Source: Parietaria judaica (lineage: Eukaryota; Streptophyta; Magnoliopsida; Rosales; Urticaceae). Taken from it: DNA of 64,000 nucleotides. The notes beneath the pieces were generated by a model. The model did not search any database and was not told the DNA's origin. It saw only the letters and a program-made list of their open reading frames with translations. Numbering within the stretch: the first letter of the stretch is position 1; every line of letters begins with the position of its first letter. The stretch covers positions 34,733,201 through 34,797,200 of the forward strand of contig OX940861.1 in the NCBI GenBank assembly GCA_954871525.1. The letters are read 5' to 3'. Positions 56,550 to 64,000 of this stretch are shown one piece after another. A program made the translations under genes and the position numbers.

Positions 56550-57108
56550 TGTTAGGAACTTTGCCCTAATTCCCAATCCGAAAAACAATAAAAGCGATAA
56601 ACGAAATTGAAATCGACACTAGAATTATAGTGGAATTCCTACTGGATGCACGCCAATGGGACCCTCCAATAAGTATATTGGAATTGGCTCTGTATCAATG
56701 AAATCTCATCATCCATACATAAGGAATTGGTGTGGTATATTCATATCATAACATATGAACAGTAAGACCTAACAGTCTTATTGAGACTAGAACTCATAGG
56801 GAAGAAAATTTATGGATGGAATCAAAGATTTCGTAGTCGCTTCCAGTGTAGGAGGTACGTCCACTTGCCGCCTGTAAATCTCGATCCACTATCAATCTCT
56901 CAATCGGATTTTCTGGTTACACCCTCAATCTCGCCTCTCTCAATTTGTGCTACAAAACGCACTAATAACGGCTACAAGTCTTATAAGCGAAAAATAAACC
57001 TAGGGCAAATAACCCGTGTGAAAAATCTAAAATACCCTCGCTACATCTTGACTGCTCTGCGTCGGGCCTCGGTAGCGCTTCCGTGTAAATTAGGCTTCAC
57101 ACTCAACA
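56550..57108. mobile_element. Solo LTR inside exon 3 of NPF copy C
   Basis: 559 bp, plus-strand ends TGTTAGGAAC and CACTCAACA, flanked by an exact 5-bp duplication CCGAC (56545-56549, 57109-57113). The host frame reads SSFQVG on one side and LFFFSLYLV on the other, so the insertion is precisely within the exon. There is no internal domain, so it arose by LTR-LTR recombination. Orientation is uncertain. Confidence 0.92.
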
Positions 57109-57216
57109 CCGACTTGGAACGATGAAGGACAACAAAGATTAATGGTATGATTTCCTTGACAGTCGGAATCACTTGAAGGGATAAACGTTGATAGAGTCAA
57201 CAAGCCTAGTCCCTGA

Positions 57217-60200
57217 AGTAGATTTGAATAAACTGAGGCTAAAAAGAGACAATAATTATCCTAGTCCATGACTCCCCCAAATTCAACTTATTACATATAC
57301 AACAAAGTAAATTATGCATGCTAAATTAATAGTCGGTAAACCAAGTGTCCAAGTCCCTCATGCTAGATTCAAATTATGCATACTTACACAAAGTTTTCAT
57401 CATTGTATTAATTGATTTTGTCCCTGTAAACGATGTTGAGTTTATTAACACGTCTACAATTTAAATTAATACAATTTCTTTTTACTTTTAAAATTCTTCA
57501 CTCTAAATACATCACTTCGAGGCCTGTAAATGACTAAATGATAATAAAAAAAAAAAAATACTAAAAAACCTTTAAAATACAAGTTTCACGATATTGGATA
57601 TATTTAATTTGCACAACTGAAAGTTTGAGAATTATATGCCGCTCAACATTATAATGCTCGAGTAGTTTGGCACAATTATCCCAAATATTATTGAGTTATA
57701 AAAATCCGAATCAGACTCATGTCACACTTGTAAGTTTGTAATTAATGCATGGATTTTTTTCTTTATATTAAACATCTTAATGGATCTTAAAATCATTAAG
57801 TGCATGGATTTTTTTATAATTTTTTCTTTATATTAAACATCATTAAGTGCATAGATTGTTTTTTTCTTTATATTAAACATCTTAATAGATCTAAAAATTT
57901 CAGTCAATTCTAAAATCAAGTTTCCATTCAGAATTTTGCATCTCACTTTTATATTCTTTTCTCATTATCACTCCAATTTTATTTTTCTTTTTCTTTCTTA
58001 AAACTTAAAACTCCATAACTCATTATCTCAATCTCAGTATCTCAATCTCAGATGACCCATATGATATTCTATTGAAAATATTGTGACAAAAAAAAAATTA
58101 CAATAATAGCTGGAAGTGGAAAGATATAGTTTTTTATATGAAAAAAATATAAATTTTGAATATATAAAATAAAAATAAAAGTAAAACATATTATGAAAAA
58201 AATTATAATTAAAAGTAATCAACATATATCAATTAGTTCATATATAAACTATTATATATTTTTACATTTAAATATATATTTACAAATTTACTAACGCAAA
58301 TATATAAAATAATCATTGAGATAAATTTATATTAAATTACTTATCACAGATAAATACAATATGGAATATTTTATAGTATAACACTTTACAGTTATTATGA
58401 ATTATTATTAGTGTTGTCATCATAAAATATTGTTAATTATTTTTTTTATGAAAATTATAGTATTTGGATTTTATTAAATAAATTATTTTAAATTAAAACT
58501 TTATATCAGTATTGTTACTAAAAATAATCAGTATATATATCTAATAATAAGTATATAATGGTTTTCAATTTTAGAATAAAATTAAAAATGCATTCAGTTA
58601 TGCATTAGATCTTAAAAAATAAACAAACTATATAATTATTTTGTACTGTAAAATAAGATAATTGATCAGTTAATTTATTACTGAACAGAACTAAATTACC
58701 AAAAAATTATTTGTATTCATATGAAAAATTATTTCAAATAATACAAATTAATCCAAATTAAGGGGTCAAGTGATGCATAGTTAACATTTAGGTATTAGTG
58801 AAATTCCCTTTGAAATTTACCCCATTTAAGCAGTTGATTATGCCTTTATGATCTCGATATAAATCATTTTTTTTTATCTGGAAGTATTAATTTAGAAGAA
58901 CAATATACATACGTACAAAGAAGTCAACTGATCAATATGGATCATTTGGGTAACCTGCTTAAGCATTGAGCCAACTCTATTTTAACATAAAAGAAAAACC
59001 CACTAAATGCCCAAAAAGCACTTAAGATTTAAGAGAATTGTCCATAGTTTCAAACAATTCATTTATACTCATTAATAAACTTTTTTAGACCATATTAACC
59101 TTAATATTAATTATATTTATTAATTTCCGTATATTGATTATCTATAATATATTTTAATCTCGAAATTAATTTATCCTATAATTATGGCTGACAACTTCCC
59201 CTATTAATTACATTTTCAATTCATTTTGTTATTTTAAAAAAAAATCTTTTTTATTTATCACATTATTTTCTCTCTCCCCTATTACCAATTTGACATTCAT
59301 TCCATCGAGCCTCTAGGTCGTCTTCTCTCCTTCTTCCGCCGCTCCATCGCCACCGTCGCGCCGTCTCCTTCCTCCGTTGCGCCGTCTTCTCCTTGTCGCC
59401 GCGCTGACGAAGATTTGACCTTTCTCTGTCGTTCCCCGTCGCCGATCACCGAAGCGTCCCGCACCACATCCTCGCGAGGTCGACCCGCTCTCCCACGGCG
59501 ATTAGACCCACTCCGAGTTTCGCCCCCTCGCCGGGAAAACCATCCCCGAGATCGTCGCGAACCACTTCCTCGTGCAGGTCGCCGATAGTGAACGTACGTT
59601 AATAAAATTTCGTAAATATATTTATAGTTTGATATTGTTATATACATTTACCAAATTCATGTTGTTATTTACGATTTGCACAAACAGTCCCCGTATTCAG
59701 TATTGGTATATACATATACAATTTTGGTAATTAAATTTACAGTTTGATATTGGTATATACATATACCAAATTCATGTTGATATATACGATTTACACAAAC
59801 AGTTCCCATATTAAGTATTGGTATATACATATACAATTTTAGTAATTAAATTTACAGTTTGATATTGGTATATGCATATACCAAATTCATGTTAATATAC
59901 ACGATTTGCACAAACAGTTCTCGTATTAATTATTATTATATATACATATACAGATTTGGTGGAAAAATTCACCAATTTGTTGATAATTGATTTTTTTAAT
60001 TTTGAATATAAAATCGTTAAAAATCCTGATTAATAGTTAAAAAATATTTCAAAAATAATTAGAGAAATTTTAAGATTAATTAGTTATTCTATTGAGTAAC
60101 ATTTTAGGGAAAAAAATATAATTGGACTTTTAAATTATTAACTAAATCGTAATATTAAATAATTAATTTTGAATAATAATTAATTTCACAGGTAAAAAAT

Positions 60201-60331
60201 GGTAAGGGTAAACTTGTCCATATTTCAGTTAATTAGCGGTTTTGATTACCATAAATGGGTTTGAGAATTTTTTTGAAACCTTGAGTCAAAAATGGGCATT
60301 TGGCTCATTTACCCAAAGATAAATAACTTAC
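57217..60331 (-). other. Intron 2 region of NPF copy C
   Basis: Mostly AT-rich. It contains a GC-rich island at 59300-59590 (CCGCCGCTCCATCGCCACCG; CGCCGATCACCGAAGCG) without a recognisable protein, and after it a tandem repeat. A GGGTAA-type end at about 58950 and GGGCATTTGGCTCATTTACCC at about 60291-60313 hint at another degraded MULE-like element around the island, but no duplication was found. Confidence 0.45.
59625..59960. repeat. Tandem repeat, about 115-bp period, three copies
   Basis: Unit starting TTTGATATTGGTATATACAT (about 59628, 59744, 59858) and containing CCAAATTCATGTTGATATA, then GATTTACACAAACAGTTC. Copies differ by scattered substitutions. Confidence 0.8.
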
Positions 60332-60399
60332 GAAAATGTAGAGCAGAGAAGTTAGGGCGATGGTACGATAGCGGCCGAGGAAAGAGTCGGCCACGAAGG

Positions 60400-61206
60400 T
60401 GTTGGAAATTTCTTCAAGGTTGAAAACGTCACGGCTTGAATCGTGCATATGATCACTTTCCTAATAGTGTTTCGAGCACTCAAAAACGTCTTCGAGTCTG
60501 CTTGCAAGAACACCTAGGATAAGACAAACCTTTGGCCGGGAAATCGCAAGACGAAGCGAAGTTCCGACCGTAAGCAAGAACGCGTTTCTGGAAGTGTTTT
60601 CAGAGAGTAGAAATGATACTGAGTGCAAAATTAATTTTCTGTTTTAGAAAACGAAAATAAAAAGACCCAGAATAGTTACACGTTGTGAAGGTAGCGACCC
60701 TTCACAAGTAGCAGTTATTGGTCTGAAAACGGAAAACGAGAAAACGGTCAGAAACCGCCCCCAACGGCTACTAACTGCCGACCGGCACGTGGCGAGGCGG
60801 GAATCGCCGCGAGAAAGCCCGAGACCCGAGCCTACGCCGCTCGCCCGATGAGTGCCTCAAGTGCACCTACAAGACACCACTAGCGCCTCTACGCCCACGC
60901 ACCCGACCCCGAGCCCGACCCCGAGCCGGAGTCGCCGGTGGCGACACCGGCGAGGGCGGCATTGCGAAAGCGTGAGGTGGCATGGTCTCGCCATCTCGCA
61001 TCCACACGGCACTCATGTGGCATACTCATCACTATGCCACATGTTGAGCTCAAATCACTATTGTTTTCCTTATATATTGCACAAACTCTTTGTAATTAAT
61101 CCATGTGAGACTTTTCACATTCCCACATTTACTCTCCACTCAACACATTATACTAGCTCTTTTATTAGAACATTTATTGGTCATTTATTACTAATAAATT
61201 CCAACA
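60400..61206 (-). repeat. 3' LTR of Copia E3
   Basis: 807 bp, TGTTGGAATTT at its 5' end (61206) and AAATTTCCAACA at its 3' end. It has a GC-rich centre (60770-60990) with CCCGAGCCCGACC-type words. Ends and several internal words match the probable solo LTR at 43506-44254. Confidence 0.9.
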
Positions 61207-61741
61207 ATCCCCCACTGTTCTAATAATATAAGTATAATTTCCAGAAAAGTAGCAAAGGGTGCTAATACAGTTAGGTAACTTTCGATTTGAACCTAACCTT
61301 AGTAAAGACAACACAAGATCTTATCGGAATGTCAGGTAGCTAGGCTTTGAACCTGTTATTCCTTGTGATAAGATCGGTGAAGTCTTACACACACCCTTTA
61401 GTAGTTCTTCGCCTACATCTCTCGCTTAGCACCGTTAATGGCCATGTGCTCTTCCTGTCTCGTGAATTTTTCATGAGAGAAACTCCAACTCTCACTTTAA
61501 GACGGCACCATCTCTAAATTCACATAGGTGAAGTTCTTACAGTATCTCTGTTGCTTTATAGATACATGTCCTCATCACTGAACTTCATTAAGAGTTATAA
61601 ATAACTCAACCCTCCAAATGCAACAGCTAACATTGTGGTACAATGTTACACACATCCAAATCAACGATTTGTTGTTACCCATTGAATCTAAAGTTAAGGA
61701 TTTCCTAACGTTAGATTGGGTTGCCACCGTTATTGGAACTC
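61207..61741 (-). other. 3' untranslated region of Copia E3
   Basis: Between the RNase H stop and the purine tract. No reading frame or second gene recognised. Confidence 0.6.
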
Positions 61742-63960
61742 TTACTCAAGGAGTTTCAGTCCCATACCTCTCGAGGTAGACTTTACTAAATCTCTGGCCA
61801 ATGGTTTAGTAAAAGGATCAGCTAAATTATAGCTGGTACGCACAAACGAAAGTGAAATGATCCCATCCTTGATCAATTTCCTTACGTAGTCATGTCTTAG
61901 ACTAATATGTCTAGACTTCCCGTTATACACTTCGTTGTATGCTCTAGCTAAAGTAGCTTGACTATCACAATGTATCGACACTTTCGATATATTGTCCTTA
62001 GCCAACGGAGCTTCTAAAAGAAGGTCCCTCAACCACTCAGCCTCTTGACCAGCGGAAGCAAGATCTACAAACTCTGACTCCATGGTCGAATGAGTAATAC
62101 ACGTTTGTTTCTTGCTCTTCCAAGAGATTGCACCTCCGGCAAGTGTGAAAACCCATCCCGTCGTAGATTTGTTATCTCCGACACTTGATATCCAACTAGC
62201 GTCGGTATATCCTTCGAGTATGGCTAGAAACCTACCATATTGGAGCCGAGATTTTTGGTTTTCATAAGATAGCCAAAAATCCTCCCGATAGCCTTCCAAT
62301 GCTCACCGTTGGGGTTGCTAGTAAATTTGCTCATTTTACTAACAACAAATGCTATATCGAGTCTAGTGCATTGCATCAAATACATAAGACAACCGATAGC
62401 ACTTGCGTACTCCAACTGAGCCACAACTCTCCCATTATTCTTCTCAAGTTTAACACTAGGATCAAATGGGGTGTTCACTTCTTTGAACTTCAAATATTTG
62501 AACTTATCAAGCATTTTCTCAACATAGTGTGATTGACTAAGTTTATAACCCCCACTGGTTCGCTTAACCTTGATTCCTAGAATCGTGTCAACTTTTCCAA
62601 GATCTTTCATCTTGAATGTAGAAGATAGAAACCTCTTCGTTTCTAAAATTCCGTTCATTTCGTTGCTAATGATCAACATATCATCAACGTAAAGACAAAT
62701 GAATATCACAGTGTTTCCACGCACCTTTGTGTACAAACACTTGTCACAAACGTTGTGAACGAATCCATTTGCAAGAATGACCGAGTCAAACTTCTGATGC
62801 CACTGTTTAGGAGTTTGTTTCAAACCATATAATGATTTGACTAGCTTGCAAACCTTTTGTTCATTCCCCGGAAGTACGTAACCCTCTGGTTACTCCATGT
62901 AAATCTCCTCATCGAGATCTCCATTTAAGAATGCCGTTTTGACATCCATATGATGAACAAAGATGTTATGCAATGAAGCTAACGCAAACAGTATCCTAAC
63001 TGTTGTCGTTCTCGCTACCGGTGCATAAGTATCGAAGTAATCGATCCCTTCCTTTTGTCGAAATCCTTTGGCTACTAATCTAGCCTTGTAGGTGTTTAAA
63101 GTACCATCACTATGATACTTTTTTCTAAACACCCACTTACATCCAATGGGTCTCGACCCTTTGGGTAAGTCAACAAGCTCCCAAGTATGGTTAGACATAA
63201 TTGAATCCATCTCGTCTTGGATAGCATCTTTCGAAAAAGCAGAGTCCCGTGAAGCTACATCTTCTGTAAAGGTTTTCGGATCATCTTCCACTAAAAGAAT
63301 GATAGGAATCTTACGAACAAAATTCTCCCTATCTCCTTCTACTAAGTAACAGGAAATGAGTTGAGAGTCTATTTCGTTCGGTCCTCGATCCTTAGCCTTT
63401 CGAACTCTCTTGCTAATCCGAAGCTCGGGTTGTTTATCAATAACCCGTGAAGAACTCTCCTCGTGAGGTTCTTCATTTATGGGTATCTCAGAATCTTTAT
63501 CCTTCGTGATAAGATTCTCAAAGAATTCCACATCTCGTGATTCAATTATCACATTAGACTCCAAGTCAAGAAGTCTATATGCCTTACTATTGTCCGCGTA
63601 TCCTACAAAAGCACATTTAATCCCGCGAGGACCCAACTTGGTACTTTTTGGATCCATGTTTTTGTAGTAAGCAACGCATCCCCACACTCTAAAGTAACCG
63701 ATGTTCGGTGCACAACCTTTCCAAAGTTCGTACGGTGAAATACCGGTCTTCTTTAAAGGAATCCTGTTCAATATATGACATGCACATAACAAAGCTTCAC
63801 CCCACAAACTAAATGGCAATTCAGAATGCATTCAATATATGACATGCACATAAGAAAGCTTCATCCCACAAACTAAATGGCAATTCAGAATGCATTAACA
63901 TATAATTTATCATCTCTTGATACGTTCTATTTTTTCGTTCAGCTAACCCGTTCTGTTGTG
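61742..63960 (-). pseudogene. Copia E3 integrase-RT-RNase H remnant
   Basis: Integrase C-terminal part (ELPFSLWGEALLCACHILNR, VWGCVAYYKNMDPKSTKLGP, RGIKCAFVGYADNSKAYRLL), then RT with GCKWVFRKKYHSDG, LVAKGFRQKEGIDYFDTYAP and DVKTAFLNGDLDEEIYME. A TAA at 62890-62892 follows where a Gln codon (MEQPEGY) is expected. RT resumes at PEGYVLPGNEQKVCKLVKSL and keeps YVDDMLI. A frameshift near 62230 separates it from RNase H ([40 protein letters not shown]), which ends at 61742. A 64-bp duplication (63767-63894) breaks integrase. Few lesions, so a fairly young copy. Confidence 0.9.
63767..63894. repeat. 64-bp tandem duplication inside E3 integrase
   Basis: 63767-63830 is repeated at 63831-63894 with a few substitutions (CACATAACAAAGCTTCACC versus CACATAAGAAAGCTTCATC). 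64 is not a multiple of three, so the frame shifts. Confidence 0.9.
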
Positions 63961-64000
63961 GTGTAAGTGGTGCGGAACACTCGTGTATAATGCCGTTTTC

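Larger units (their letters stand above)
54840..60399 (-). pseudogene. NPF5-type transporter copy C, disrupted
   Basis: Remains on the minus strand: part of exon 2 (60399-60332: FVADSFLGRYRTIALTSLLY, ending at GTAAG), exon 3 (57212 to about 56045), exon 4 (55673 to about 54840). Exon 3 is split by a 559-bp solo LTR and frameshifted near 56155, where NIESNELLS is in another frame. Exon 4 has TAG in place of a Trp codon (55556-55558, FPI-stop-ASC), an extra base near 54998 (frame passes from TTEDL to WFPNNLN) and an insertion before YLHFTRSYIYNKE. Conserved parts are AQGGHKPSTQAFGADQFD, SGITMLQRIGTGIF and QEFFYDQVP. Exon 1 and the rest of exon 2 lie beyond the Copia insertion at 60400, outside the window. 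Confidence 0.88.
60400..64000 (-). mobile_element. Copia retrotransposon E3, minus strand, runs off right edge
   Basis: Inserted in exon 2 of NPF copy C. Its 3' LTR (61206-60400) directly abuts host coding sequence; the adjacent host pentamer GAAGG (60395-60399) should recur at the other end, outside the window. The purine tract (CAGTGGGGGAT on the minus strand) precedes the LTR. Coding order on the minus strand is integrase, reverse transcriptase, RNase H, all Copia-type. It is a different lineage from E1/E2, with an 807-bp LTR. Confidence 0.92.

Noticed and set aside
59297..59647. 116-codon minus-strand Arg-rich frame
   Set aside because: GC-rich island without stops by composition; no recognisable domain and no transcript signals.

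Overview
The window is nuclear DNA of a flowering plant, most likely a eudicot. Evidence: split genes with GT-AG introns, three tandem NRT1/PTR (NPF) transporter copies, a seven-exon LIP1-type small GTPase, and dense LTR, LINE, SINE, Mutator-like (MULE), hAT and Tourist-like insertions. The species cannot be named from the sequence. Only two genes can be read through without a break: LIP1-like (13210-16002, minus) and the middle NPF copy (44866-50209, minus).

Layout. 1-300: damaged ABCF5-like ATPase fragment. 515-5773: Copia element E1 with a perfect TSD. 5947-6359: hAT-type element. 6890-8441: two minus-strand gene fragments around an LTR-like block, with a repeated intron. 8671-12053: MULE and hAT elements, one MULE nested in a hAT. 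12337-12594: doubtful small ORF. 13210-16002: LIP1-like gene. 16.4-20.2 kb: GC-rich hexamer block, hAT-like element, SINE, and a 1.3-kb MULE carrying an exon-like segment. 21.9-25.0 kb: truncated minus-strand Copia. 25.5-27.35 kb: a tandem foldback structure of poly-G/poly-C tracts and repeated GC-rich hairpins, the most unusual object here. 27466-28210: Tourist-like MITE. 28648-28790: a 143-bp truncated LINE. 28918-38845: a LINE with a 17-bp TSD, interrupted by Copia E2 (33444-38510) and carrying an antisense reductase fragment at its 5' end.

39.0-60.4 kb is a minus-strand NPF5-type array. Copy A (39012-42177) has a 10-nt deletion. Copy B (44866-50209) encodes 559 aa without interruption but has a hAT element 15 bp before exon 3, a MULE in intron 2 and another MULE about 160 bp before its ATG. 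Copy C (54840 to beyond 60399) is broken by a stop, frameshifts, a solo LTR in exon 3 and a Copia element (60400 to the right edge) in exon 2. A 1.6-kb LTR element with an acidic repeat ORF (52666-54309) lies between B and C.

In short, a small gene-bearing core has been heavily remodelled by nested transposons. Many insertions are dated relative to each other by exact target-site duplications. Boundaries were read by eye; identities rest on recognised motifs, not on database searches.
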